This document shows, in pieces, positions 26,309 through 34,027 of a DNA stretch of 38,660 bases. The position numbers and the translations under genes were made by a program. The notes beneath the pieces are model-generated. The model was not told the DNA's origin. It saw only the letters and a list, made by a program, of their open reading frames with translations, and made no database searches. The stretch's first letter is position 1, and every line of letters starts with the position of its first letter. Source of the stretch: Pseudomonas avellanae BPIC 631 (GTDB lineage Bacteria > Pseudomonadota > Gammaproteobacteria > Pseudomonadales > Pseudomonadaceae); NCBI RefSeq assembly GCF_000444135.1, contig NZ_ATDK01000559.1:1-38660 (forward strand), read 5' to 3'.

Positions 26309-26701
26309 ATGAGTATGCAGGACCCGTTAGCGGACATGCTAACTCGTATCCGTAATGCCCAGATGGCTGAAAAGCCCGTCGTCAGCATGCCATCTTCCAC
26401 GTTGAAGGTTGCTGTAGCAAAAGTCCTGAAGGACGAAGGCTACATTGCGGGTTATCAGATCAGCAGCGAAGTTAAATCCTCGCTGTCCATCGAGCTTAAG
26501 TACTTCGAAGGCCGTCCGGTCATCGAAGAGGTTAAGCGCGTCAGCCGCCCAGGCTTGCGTCAGTACAAGTCCTCCGATGATCTGCCGAAAGTTCGTGGCG
26601 GTCTTGGTGTGTCTATCGTCTCCACCAGTAAAGGTGTGATGACGGATCGTGCTGCGCGCGCTGCCGGTGTCGGTGGCGAAGTGCTTTGCACTGTGTTCTA
26701 A
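26309..26701 (+). CDS. rpsH: 30S ribosomal protein S8
   Basis: S8 organises the central domain of 16S rRNA and in E. coli represses the spc operon. The 130 residues begin [18 protein letters not shown] and contain the C-terminal signature [20 protein letters not shown] (about 96-115). ATG 26309 follows TAGGAGCGTCTAGCCC. The 214-base gap before it, with terminator and promoter, sets it apart from the tightly packed genes upstream. Confidence 0.96.
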   Translation: MSMQDPLADMLTRIRNAQMAEKPVVSMPSSTLKVAVAKVLKDEGYIAGYQISSEVKSSLSIELKYFEGRPVIEEVKRVSRPGLRQYKSSDDLPKVRGGLGVSIVSTSKGVMTDRAARAAGVGGEVLCTVF

Positions 26702-26714
26702 GGGGGGGATAAGC

Positions 26715-27248
26715 ATGTCACGCGTAGCTAAGAACCCCGTTAAGCTGCCATCAGGCGTCGAAGTCAAACTCGTCGGCCAGCAGCTTTCGGTGAAGGGTGC
26801 CAAGGGCACTCTAGAACTGAACATCCATTCGTCCGTTGAGATTGTTGAAGAAGCTGGTGAGCTGCGTTTCGCTGCTCGCAATGGCGATCAACAAACCCGC
26901 GCAATGGCAGGCACCACTCGTGCACTGGTTAACAACATGGTCCAGGGCGTAAGCCAAGGCTTTGAGCGCAAGCTCCAGCTGGTCGGTGTTGGTTACAAGG
27001 CGCAAGCAAAAGGCACGGTCCTGAACCTTGCACTTGGCTTTTCGCACCCGGTGGACTATGAATTGCCGAATGGCATCACCGCTGAGACCCCCAGCCAGAC
27101 CGATATCCTGATTCGCGGTATCGATAAGCAGTTGGTTGGTCAAGTGGCCGCTGAGATCCGCGACTTCCGCCGTCCTGAGCCTTACAAAGGCAAAGGTGTG
27201 CGTTACGCGGACGAAGTCGTCCGCCGTAAAGAAGCCAAGAAGAAGTAG
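26715..27248 (+). CDS. rplF: 50S ribosomal protein L6
   Basis: L6 lies near the sarcin-ricin loop and the factor-binding site. I chose ATG 26715 behind AGGGGGGGATAAGC, giving 177 residues beginning [17 protein letters not shown]; an upstream in-frame start at 26649 lies within rpsH. The two repeated alpha/beta domains are present, and the L6 signature [11 protein letters not shown] is near 156-166. Confidence 0.96.
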   Translation: MSRVAKNPVKLPSGVEVKLVGQQLSVKGAKGTLELNIHSSVEIVEEAGELRFAARNGDQQTRAMAGTTRALVNNMVQGVSQGFERKLQLVGVGYKAQAKGTVLNLALGFSHPVDYELPNGITAETPSQTDILIRGIDKQLVGQVAAEIRDFRRPEPYKGKGVRYADEVVRRKEAKKK

Positions 27249-27258
27249 GGCATAGCAA

Positions 27259-27609
27259 ATGACCGTCAAAAAAGTTACCCGACTGCGTCGCGCTCGCAAA
27301 GCACGCCTGAAAATGCACGAGCTGGAAGTCGTGCGTCTCTGCGTGCACCGCTCTTCGCAGCACATTTATGCCCAGGTCATCTCGGCCGACGGCAGCAAAG
27401 TTCTGGCAAGCGCCTCTACTTTGGACAAAGAACTGCGTGATGGCGCCACTGGCAACATCGACGCGGCCACTAAGGTTGGCAAGCTGGTCGCCGAGCGCGC
27501 GAAAGCCGCGGGTGTATCGCAAGTCGCTTTCGACCGTTCTGGCTTCAAGTACCACGGCCGTGTCAAAGCGCTGGCTGATGCTGCTCGTGAAGGCGGGCTG
27601 GAGTTCTAA
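27259..27609 (+). CDS. rplR: 50S ribosomal protein L18
   Basis: L18 binds 5S rRNA and brings it to the 23S rRNA with L5. The 116 residues have a basic N-terminus ([17 protein letters not shown]) and a core ending in the usual family block AAREGGLEF. The [15 protein letters not shown] strand reads here as [16 protein letters not shown] 27259 follows TAGGGCATAGCAA; rpsE begins 3 bases after the stop. Confidence 0.96.
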   Translation: MTVKKVTRLRRARKARLKMHELEVVRLCVHRSSQHIYAQVISADGSKVLASASTLDKELRDGATGNIDAATKVGKLVAERAKAAGVSQVAFDRSGFKYHGRVKALADAAREGGLEF

Positions 27610-27612
27610 GTT

Positions 27613-28113
27613 ATGTCAAATCACGACCAAAAACGCGACGAAGGCTACATCGAAAAACTGGTTCAAGTTAACCGCGTGGCCAAAACCGTAAAAGGCGGCC
27701 GTATCTTCACTTTCACTGCGTTGACCGTAGTGGGTGATGGTAAAGGGCGTGTTGGCTTCGGCCGTGGCAAGTCACGTGAAGTGCCTGCTGCAATCCAGAA
27801 AGCGATGGAAGCTGCTCGCCGCAACATGATTCAGGTTGATCTGAACGGCGCTACATTGCAGTACGCAATGAAGTCTGCTCATGGCGCCTCGAAGGTGTAC
27901 ATGCAGCCTGCTTCTGAAGGTACCGGTATCATCGCTGGCGGCGCAATGCGCGCAGTGCTGGAAGTTGCTGGTGTTCAGAACGTACTGGCCAAGTGCTACG
28001 GTTCGACTAACCCTGTAAACGTGGTTCATGCCACTTTCAAGGGTTTGAAAGGCATGCAGTCTCCTGAGTCGATCGCTGCCAAACGTGGCAAGCGTGTTGA
28101 GGAGATCATCTGA
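27613..28113 (+). CDS. rpsE: 30S ribosomal protein S5
   Basis: S5 takes part in decoding fidelity and forms the mRNA entry with S3 and S4. The 166 residues have the dsRNA-binding-like N-terminal domain with the signature segment [20 protein letters not shown] (about 28-47); the loop 19-29 changed in spectinomycin-resistant mutants looks unaltered ([11 protein letters not shown]). The C-terminal domain follows from about 75. It starts 3 bases behind rplR and is followed 2 bases later by rpmD. Confidence 0.96.
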   Translation: MSNHDQKRDEGYIEKLVQVNRVAKTVKGGRIFTFTALTVVGDGKGRVGFGRGKSREVPAAIQKAMEAARRNMIQVDLNGATLQYAMKSAHGASKVYMQPASEGTGIIAGGAMRAVLEVAGVQNVLAKCYGSTNPVNVVHATFKGLKGMQSPESIAAKRGKRVEEII

Positions 28114-28115
28114 TC

Positions 28116-28292
28116 ATGGCTACCGTTAAAGTAACGCTGATCAAAAGCATGACCGGCCGCATCCCTAATCACAGATTGTGCATTAAGGGTTTGGGTCTGC
28201 GTCGCATCGGTCACACTGTAGAAGTCCTGGATACTCCCGAAAATCGCGGGATGATCAACAAGGCTTACTACATGCTGCGAGTCGAGGGTTAA
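28116..28292 (+). CDS. rpmD: 50S ribosomal protein L30
   Basis: L30 is a small 23S rRNA-binding protein. By direct translation this gene encodes 58 residues beginning [16 protein letters not shown], with the conserved [14 protein letters not shown] core and ending YYMLRVEG. The length is normal. ATG 28116 sits 2 bases behind the rpsE stop, with GAGGAGATCATC inside rpsE as ribosome site; rplO starts 3 bases after the stop. Confidence 0.95.
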   Translation: MATVKVTLIKSMTGRIPNHRLCIKGLGLRRIGHTVEVLDTPENRGMINKAYYMLRVEG

Positions 28293-28295
28293 TCG

Positions 28296-28730
28296 ATGAA
28301 ACTCAATGATCTGAGTCCAGCGCCGGGTTCCCGTCGCGAAAAGCATCGTCCGGGCCGTGGTATCGGTAGTGGTTTGGGCAAGACCGGTGGCCGTGGCCAC
28401 AAAGGTCAAAGCTCCCGCTCCGGTGGCACTATTGCTCCGGGCTTTGAGGGCGGCCAACAGCCGCTGCATCGTCGCCTGCCAAAATTCGGTTTCGTTTCCC
28501 TGAAGGCCATGGATCGCGCTGAAGTGCGTCTGTCCGAGCTGGCTAAAGTGGAAGGCGACATCGTAACTGTGCAGTCCCTGAAAGATGCCAACGTGATTAA
28601 CCAGAACGTACAGCGTGTGAAAATCATGCTGTCGGGCGAAGTTACTCGCGCTGTCACTATCAAGGGTATCGCCGCCACCAAAGGTGCGCGTGCGGCTATC
28701 GAAGCAGCTGGCGGCAAGTTCGAGGAATAA
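28296..28730 (+). CDS. rplO: 50S ribosomal protein L15
   Basis: L15 is a late assembly protein with a long N-terminal extension into the 23S rRNA. The 144 residues begin [20 protein letters not shown], followed by a Gly/Arg-rich extension (about 20-50) with [10 protein letters not shown], and end in the family's C-terminal block [20 protein letters not shown]. The stop TAA is directly followed by the secY start. Confidence 0.96.
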   Translation: MKLNDLSPAPGSRREKHRPGRGIGSGLGKTGGRGHKGQSSRSGGTIAPGFEGGQQPLHRRLPKFGFVSLKAMDRAEVRLSELAKVEGDIVTVQSLKDANVINQNVQRVKIMLSGEVTRAVTIKGIAATKGARAAIEAAGGKFEE

Positions 28731-30065
28731 ATGGCTAAGCAAGGTGCTCTCTCTGCGCTCGGCAAAGGCGGTATGTCTGAACTCTGGGCTCGTCTGCGTT
28801 TTCTGTTCCTGGCGATTATCGTCTACCGAATAGGTGCGCACATCCCGGTTCCAGGTATCAACCCTGACCGACTCGCAGAACTGTTTCGACAGAATGAGGG
28901 GACCATTCTTAGCTTGTTCAACATGTTTTCCGGCGGTGCGCTGGAGCGGATGAGCATCTTTGCACTGGGGATCATGCCGTACATTTCGGCATCGATCATC
29001 ATGCAGTTGATGACAGCCGTCAGCCCACAGCTGGAGCAGTTGAAGAAGGAAGGTGAAGCTGGCCGTCGCAAGATAAGCCAGTACACCCGCTACGGCACTG
29101 TGGTCCTGGCTCTGGTTCAAGCTATCGGCATGTCCGTTGGCCTGGCTAGTCAGGGCGTCGCGTTCTCTGGGGACCTGGGTTTCCACTTTGTGGCCGTAAC
29201 TACCTTCGTGGCAGGTGCGATGTTCATGATGTGGCTAGGCGAGCAGATCACCGAGCGCGGTGTCGGCAACGGTATCTCGATGTTGATCTTCGCGGGTATC
29301 GTAGCTGGTCTTCCGAGAGCGATAGGGCAGTCTTTCGAGTCTGCACGTCAGGGTGATATCAACATTTTCGCTCTGGTTGCAATCGGTTTGCTGGCAGTAG
29401 CGATCATCGGTTTTGTGGTGTTCATTGAGCGTGGTCAGCGTCGAATCGCCGTTCACTATGCCAAGCGTCAGCAGGGCCGCAAGGTCTTCGCTGCGCAGAC
29501 AAGCCACCTACCGTTGAAAGTGAACATGGCTGGCGTAATTCCGGCCATTTTCGCGAGCAGCATTTTGCTGTTCCCGGCTTCGTTGGGGTCCTGGTTCGGT
29601 CAGTCTGAAGGTCTGGGCTGGTTGCAGGACATCTCGCAGTCGATCGCTCCTGGTCAGCCGTTGAATATTCTGCTGTTTAGTGCAGGGATTATTTTCTTCT
29701 GCTTCTTCTATACGGCGTTGATGTTCAATCCGAAAGACGTAGCGGAAAACCTGAAGAAGTCCGGTGCCTTTATTCCGGGTATTCGTCCAGGCGAGCAGTC
29801 GGCGCGCTACATTGATGGCGTTCTGACTCGTTTGACCATGTTCGGTGCTCTATATATGACGGCCGTGTGTCTGCTTCCCCAGTTTCTGGTGGTCGCGGCA
29901 AACGTACCGTTCTACCTTGGCGGGACCTCGTTGCTGATCGTGGTCGTGGTTGTGATGGACTTTATGTCGCAAGTGCAATCTCACCTCGTTTCGCACCAGT
30001 ACGAATCCCTGATGAAGAAAGCCAACCTGAAGGGCTACGGTGGCAGCGGCGGTATGCTGCGCTGA
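28731..30065 (+). CDS. secY: preprotein translocase subunit SecY
   Basis: SecY is the protein-conducting channel of the inner membrane; it works with SecE (encoded at 2967), SecG and SecA. The 444 residues show ten hydrophobic segments. Recognisable parts are the first-helix/plug region ([15 protein letters not shown], about 40-54), [16 protein letters not shown] near 83-98, the cytosolic loop with [15 protein letters not shown] near 234-248, and [20 protein letters not shown] sequence ([16 protein letters not shown]) near 346-361. The start abuts the rplO stop with no gap, so expression is coupled. Confidence 0.97.
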
Positions 30066-30093
30066 AGCACCCCTAAGGTTCGAGGAGTTGGTG

Positions 30094-30210
30094 ATGAAAG
30101 TTCGTGCATCGGTGAAAAAGCTGTGCCGTAACTGCAAGATTATTCGCCGCGAAGGTGTTGTTCGAGTAATTTGCAGCGCGGAACCACGTCATAAGCAGCG
30201 CCAAGGCTGA
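30094..30210 (+). CDS. rpmJ: 50S ribosomal protein L36 (zinc-binding form)
   Basis: By direct translation this encodes 38 residues, [20 protein letters not shown] and on to KQRQG. Cys11, Cys14, Cys27 and His33 form the zinc-ribbon set of the C+ type of L36. ATG 30094 is preceded by GAGGAGTTGGTG. It ends the spc group and is followed by a terminator. Confidence 0.95.
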
Positions 30211-30228
30211 TTGTGATTTGTGCTTAAG

Positions 30229-30260
30229 CCCAGCAGCTAGTGCGCTGCTGGGTTGATTAT
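30229..30260 (+). terminator. terminator after rpmJ (end of spc)
   Basis: Perfect 9-bp stem CCCAGCAGC (30229-30237) with GCTGCTGGG (30244-30252), loop TAGTGC, followed by TTGATTATTTGTT. The T-rich tail doubles as the -35 region of the alpha promoter. Confidence 0.78.
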
Positions 30261-30281
30261 TTGTTACTACAGCGATATTAT
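30253..30281 (+). promoter_or_regulatory. promoter of the alpha operon (rpsM)
   Basis: TTGATT (30253-30258) directly abuts the terminator stem; a 17-base spacer leads to TATTAT (30276-30281). The leader to rpsM is then about 53 bases. Confidence 0.65.
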
Positions 30282-30340
30282 CTCGCGCCCTATTTCTTGG
30301 CTTCCGGGGCGTAGGTAGCTGTCAATTGGAGTCCCACTGA
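30282..30340 (+). promoter_or_regulatory. alpha-operon leader, possible S4 target
   Basis: In E. coli S4 represses the alpha operon by binding a pseudoknot at the rpsM start. Here the short leader can pair CGCCC (30286-30290) with GGGCG (30307-30311), and TTGGAG is the ribosome site. I cannot establish a pseudoknot by eye, so S4 control is inferred from position only. Confidence 0.3.
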
Positions 30341-30697
30341 ATGGCCCGTATTGCAGGCGTTAACATTCCAGATAACAAGCATACTGTTATCTCGCTGACC
30401 TACATCTATGGTGTTGGTCGCACCACCGCACAGAAAATTTGTGCAACCACCGGGGTCAACCCGGCGGTGAAAATCAAAGATCTGAGCGACGAGCAGATTG
30501 AACAGCTGCGTGGCGAAGTGGCGAAGTTCACCACTGAAGGTGACCTGCGTCGCGAAATCAACATGAAAATCAAGCGCTTGATGGACCTGGGCTGCTACCG
30601 CGGTCTGCGTCATCGTCGTGGTCTTCCAGTGCGCGGTCAGCGTACCAAGACCAACGCGCGTACTCGCAAAGGTCCGCGTAAGCCGATCCGCAAGTAA
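30341..30697 (+). CDS. rpsM: 30S ribosomal protein S13
   Basis: S13 contacts the P-site tRNA and forms bridges to L5. The 118 residues begin [21 protein letters not shown], with the helix-two-turn-helix [18 protein letters not shown] (about 22-39). The basic C-terminal tail [19 protein letters not shown] reaches the tRNA. ATG 30341 follows TTGGAGTCCCACTGA. It is first of the alpha operon. Confidence 0.96.
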   Translation: MARIAGVNIPDNKHTVISLTYIYGVGRTTAQKICATTGVNPAVKIKDLSDEQIEQLRGEVAKFTTEGDLRREINMKIKRLMDLGCYRGLRHRRGLPVRGQRTKTNARTRKGPRKPIRK

Positions 30698-30727
30698 TCG
30701 CTCCAGCGCAACGACAGGAATCTAGTC

Positions 30728-31117
30728 ATGGCAAAACCTGCTGCTCGTCCTCGTAAAAAAGTTAAAAAGACAGTGGTTGATGGCATCGCCCACATCCACG
30801 CGTCGTTTAACAACACAATCGTCACCATTACCGATCGTCAAGGTAACGCTCTCTCGTGGGCTACCTCCGGCGGTTCGGGTTTCCGTGGTTCGCGCAAATC
30901 CACCCCGTTCGCTGCTCAAGTAGCTGCTGAGCGTGCTGGCCAAGCTGCGCTGGAGTACGGTCTGAAGAACCTCGACGTCAATGTCAAGGGTCCAGGCCCA
31001 GGTCGTGAATCCGCTGTCCGTGCATTGAACGGCTGTGGCTATAAGATCGCCAGCATCACCGACGTGACGCCAATCCCGCACAACGGGTGCCGTCCGCCGA
31101 AGAAGCGCCGCGTGTAA
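30728..31117 (+). CDS. rpsK: 30S ribosomal protein S11
   Basis: S11 lies on the 30S platform at the mRNA exit. The 129 residues contain the core with [19 protein letters not shown] (about 22-40) and end in the conserved [13 protein letters not shown] 30728 follows CAGGAATCTAGTC. It is 30 bases behind rpsM and 18 ahead of rpsD. Confidence 0.96.
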   Translation: MAKPAARPRKKVKKTVVDGIAHIHASFNNTIVTITDRQGNALSWATSGGSGFRGSRKSTPFAAQVAAERAGQAALEYGLKNLDVNVKGPGPGRESAVRALNGCGYKIASITDVTPIPHNGCRPPKKRRV

Positions 31118-31135
31118 TCCAGGAGACTGTAAGAA

Positions 31136-31756
31136 ATGGCTCGTTACATTGGTCCAAAATGCAAACTTGCTCGTCGTGAAGGCACCGATCTCTTTTTGAA
31201 GAGCGGCGTTCGCGCTATCGAATCCAAGTGCAACATCGAAGCAGCTCCAGGCATCCACGGCCAACGCCGCGGTCGCCAGTCCGATTACGGTACTCAGCTG
31301 CGTGAAAAGCAAAAAGTCCGTCGTATCTACGGCGTTCTCGAGCGTCAGTTCAGCGGCTACTACAAAGAAGCCGCCGGCAAGAAAGGTGCAACAGGCGAGA
31401 ACCTGCTGCAACTGCTCGAATGCCGTCTGGACAACGTTGTATATCGCATGGGCTTCGGCTCGACGCGTGCCGAATCCCGTCAATTGGTTTCGCACAAGTC
31501 GGTTAGCGTAAACGGCAAAACCGTTAACGTTCCTTCTTATCAGGTTCGTGCTGGTGACGTTGTCGCTATCCGCGAAAAGGCTAAGAATCAGCTGCGTATT
31601 GTCCAGGCTCTCGATCTGTGTGCCCAACGTGGCCGCGTAGAATGGGTAGAAGTAGACACTGAGAAGAAATCGGGCGTTTTCAAGAACGTACCAGCTCGCA
31701 GTGATCTATCCGCCGACATCAACGAAAGCCTGATTGTCGAGCTCTACTCCAAGTAA
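31136..31756 (+). CDS. rpsD: 30S ribosomal protein S4
   Basis: S4 is a primary 16S rRNA binder that starts 30S assembly and, in E. coli, the repressor of the alpha operon. The 206 residues begin [18 protein letters not shown]; the N-terminal part has two scattered cysteines but no zinc-knuckle set, so it is the zinc-free type. The S4 RNA-binding domain (about 96-158) includes [23 protein letters not shown] 31136 follows CAGGAGACTGTAAGAA. Confidence 0.96.
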   Translation: MARYIGPKCKLARREGTDLFLKSGVRAIESKCNIEAAPGIHGQRRGRQSDYGTQLREKQKVRRIYGVLERQFSGYYKEAAGKKGATGENLLQLLECRLDNVVYRMGFGSTRAESRQLVSHKSVSVNGKTVNVPSYQVRAGDVVAIREKAKNQLRIVQALDLCAQRGRVEWVEVDTEKKSGVFKNVPARSDLSADINESLIVELYSK

Positions 31757-31778
31757 GGGCTAGAAAATAGGTGCATCC

Positions 31779-32780
31779 ATGCAGATTTCGGTAAATGAGT
31801 TCCTGACACCCCGCCACATTGATGTGCAGGTTGTCAGTCCAACCCGCGCCAAAATCACTCTCGAGCCTCTCGAGCGTGGTTTCGGCCATACCCTGGGCAA
31901 CGCGCTTCGCCGCATTTTGTTGTCCTCCATGCCCGGCTGTGCAGTAGTCGAGGCCGAGATTGACGGTGTACTCCATGAGTACAGCGCCATCGAAGGTGTA
32001 CAGGAAGACGTCATTGAAATCCTGTTGAACCTTAAAGGTCTGGCTATCAAGCTGCACGGTCGAGACGAAGTTACGCTGACCTTGTCGAAGAAGGGTTCGG
32101 GGGTGGTTACCGCTGCCGATATTCAGCTGGATCATGATGTCGAGATCGTTAACCCCGATCACGTAATCGCTAACCTGGCGTCTAACGGCGTCTTGAACAT
32201 GAAGCTCACCGTAGCTCGTGGTCGTGGTTATGAGCCGGCAGACTCGCGTCAAAGCGATGAAGACGAAAGCCGCAGCATTGGTCGCTTGCAGCTTGACTCT
32301 TCGTTCAGCCCGGTTCGCCGTATCGCATACGTGGTGGAAAACGCCCGTGTCGAGCAGCGCACTAACCTGGACAAGCTGGTTATTGATCTGGAAACCAACG
32401 GTACTCTGGATCCGGAAGAGGCTATCCGTCGCGCTGCAACCATCCTGCAACAGCAGTTGGCTGCGTTCGTGGACCTCAAAGGCGACAGCGAACCAGTGGT
32501 AATCGAACAGGAAGACGAGATCGATCCGATCCTGCTTCGTCCGGTTGACGATTTGGAACTGACCGTGCGTTCGGCCAACTGCCTTAAGGCGGAGAACATC
32601 TACTACATCGGTGACCTGATTCAGCGCACCGAAGTAGAGTTGTTGAAGACTCCGAACCTGGGCAAGAAATCCTTGACCGAGATCAAGGACGTTCTGGCTT
32701 CTCGTGGTCTGTCCCTCGGCATGCGCCTCGACAACTGGCCGCCGGCAAGTCTTAAGAAGGACGACAAGGCTACGGCCTGA
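31779..32780 (+). CDS. rpoA: DNA-directed RNA polymerase subunit alpha
   Basis: The alpha dimer starts polymerase assembly, and its C-terminal domain binds UP elements and activators. The 333 residues have the N-terminal domain (about 1-230, with [20 protein letters not shown]) and a linker. The C-terminal domain (from about 248) includes [17 protein letters not shown], whose arginine corresponds to E. coli Arg265, and [15 protein letters not shown] 31779 is preceded by a weak site (TAGGTGCATCC). Position inside the S13-S11-S4-L17 set is standard. Confidence 0.97.
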
Positions 32781-32821
32781 TCGTCGTAATCACCGAACGC
32801 GAGTTTGGTAAGGAATGAACC

Positions 32822-33208
32822 ATGCGTCATCGTAAAAGTGGACGTCACCTGAGCCGTACCAGCTCTCACCGTAAAGCCATGTTTCAAAACATGGCGGTGT
32901 CGCTGTTCGAGCACGAGCTGATCAAAACTACCCTGCCGAAAGCCAAGGAACTGCGCCGCGTTGCCGAGCCGCTGATCACCCTGGCCAAGGAAGACAGTGT
33001 TGCTAACCGTCGTCTGGCTTTCGACCGTACTCGTTCGAAAGAAATCGTCGGCAAGCTGTTCAACGATCTGGGCAAACGCTATGCAACCCGTCAGGGCGGC
33101 TATCTGCGTATCCTCAAGTGCGGTTTCCGCACTGGCGACAACGCGCCAATGGCGTACGTCGAGTTGGTTGATCGTCCTGTCGGTGGCTCTGTAGAAGCTG
33201 CTGAATAA
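32822..33208 (+). CDS. rplQ: 50S ribosomal protein L17
   Basis: L17 lies near the tunnel exit. The 128 residues begin [20 protein letters not shown] and contain [21 protein letters not shown] (about 32-51), a family hallmark. ATG 32822 follows AAGGAATGAACC. It ends the alpha operon; two terminators follow. Confidence 0.96.
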   Translation: MRHRKSGRHLSRTSSHRKAMFQNMAVSLFEHELIKTTLPKAKELRRVAEPLITLAKEDSVANRRLAFDRTRSKEIVGKLFNDLGKRYATRQGGYLRILKCGFRTGDNAPMAYVELVDRPVGGSVEAAE

Positions 33209-33228
33209 GACATCAGTTTGAACAGAAG

Positions 33229-33252
33229 ACCGGGCCTTGTGCCCGGTTTTTT
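33229..33252 (+). terminator. terminator of the alpha operon
   Basis: Stem CCGGGC (33230-33235) with GCCCGG (33241-33246), loop CTTGT, followed by TTTTTT. It lies 21 bases behind rplQ. Confidence 0.88.
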
Positions 33253-33333
33253 GTTATCTGCGATTTGGAAACTCAAATGTCAGTGTCAATGATCCGTATT
33301 GCCATTCTCGGATTGAGTCGAAGTGAGAAACAG

Positions 33334-33360
33334 AACCGCCCTCATTTGGGCGGTTTTTCG
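33334..33360 (+). terminator. second terminator between rplQ and the ferritin gene
   Basis: Stem AACCGCCC (33334-33341) with GGGCGGTT (33348-33355), loop TCATTT, then TTT. No gene lies between it and the rplQ terminator (33253-33333), so it is either a back-up or the remnant of a lost gene's end. Confidence 0.75.
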
Positions 33361-33419
33361 CTTCTTAACAGCGTAATTTTGCCGCTTTTCGTCGGTTTAT
33401 TGCGCTTTTCCGAGTGACC

Positions 33420-33447
33420 TTGCGCGATGCTTAGTTCAAACTATGTT
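33420..33447 (+). promoter_or_regulatory. possible promoter of the ferritin gene
   Basis: TTGCGC (33420-33425), 16 bases, TATGTT (33442-33447), 23 bases before the ATG. A second TTGCGC lies at 33400-33405. I see no convincing Fur box. Confidence 0.35.
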
Positions 33448-33470
33448 CTTTGAAGCAGGAGTCAGGTGCG

Positions 33471-33935
33471 ATGCAAGGCCACCCGGAAGTAATCGATTAT
33501 CTCAACACGTTGCTCACGGGCGAATTGGCAGCTCGTGACCAATATTTCGTTCACTCGCGTATGTACGAAGACTGGGGCTTTTCCAAGCTCTACGAGCGTA
33601 TCAATCATGAGATGGAAGAAGAGGCTCAACATGCTGACGCCCTGATGCGCCGCATTCTGATGCTGGAAGGCACGCCGCGCATGCGACCGGATGATCTGGA
33701 TGTCGGCACCACGGTGCCTGAGATGCTCGCCAGCGATCTGCGTCTGGAATACAAGGTGCGTGCCGCACTGTGCAAGGGCATCGCGCTCTGTGAGCTGCAC
33801 GGCGACTACGTGACCCGTGAAATTCTGCGCGTGCAGTTGGCCGATACCGAAGAAGATCACACTTACTGGCTTGAACAGCAGATGGGTCTGATCAAATCCA
33901 TCGGTCTGCAGAATTACCTGCAATCGCAGTTCTGA
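33471..33935 (+). CDS. bacterial ferritin of the FtnA type (often annotated bacterioferritin)
   Basis: A 24-mer-forming iron store that oxidises Fe(II) and keeps it as a ferric core. I chose ATG 33471 behind CAGGAGTCAGGTGCG, giving 154 residues beginning [12 protein letters not shown]; upstream in-frame reading would add only unrelated residues. Ferroxidase ligands are in place: Glu18, Glu51, His54, Glu93, Glu127 and His130. The heme ligand Met52 of bacterioferritin is replaced by Ala52 ([10 protein letters not shown]), so the usual heme site is missing. The protein of P. aeruginosa at the same place before uvrA (once called BfrA) was shown to be such a heme-free ferritin, FtnA. Confidence 0.88.
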   Translation: MQGHPEVIDYLNTLLTGELAARDQYFVHSRMYEDWGFSKLYERINHEMEEEAQHADALMRRILMLEGTPRMRPDDLDVGTTVPEMLASDLRLEYKVRAALCKGIALCELHGDYVTREILRVQLADTEEDHTYWLEQQMGLIKSIGLQNYLQSQF

Positions 33936-33949
33936 TTCTGCGTCCATAA

Positions 33950-33984
33950 AAAAGCTCCTGCACAGACGTGACAGGAGCTTTTCG
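33950..33984. terminator. bidirectional terminator between the ferritin gene and uvrA
   Basis: Perfect 11-bp stem AAAAGCTCCTG (33950-33960) with CAGGAGCTTTT (33972-33982), loop of 11 bases; A-run on one side and T-run on the other. It can serve both converging genes. Confidence 0.85.
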
Positions 33985-34027
33985 TATCCGGGTCCGACCG
34001 AAGCCTGACCCGTTTTCGCTACGCCGG

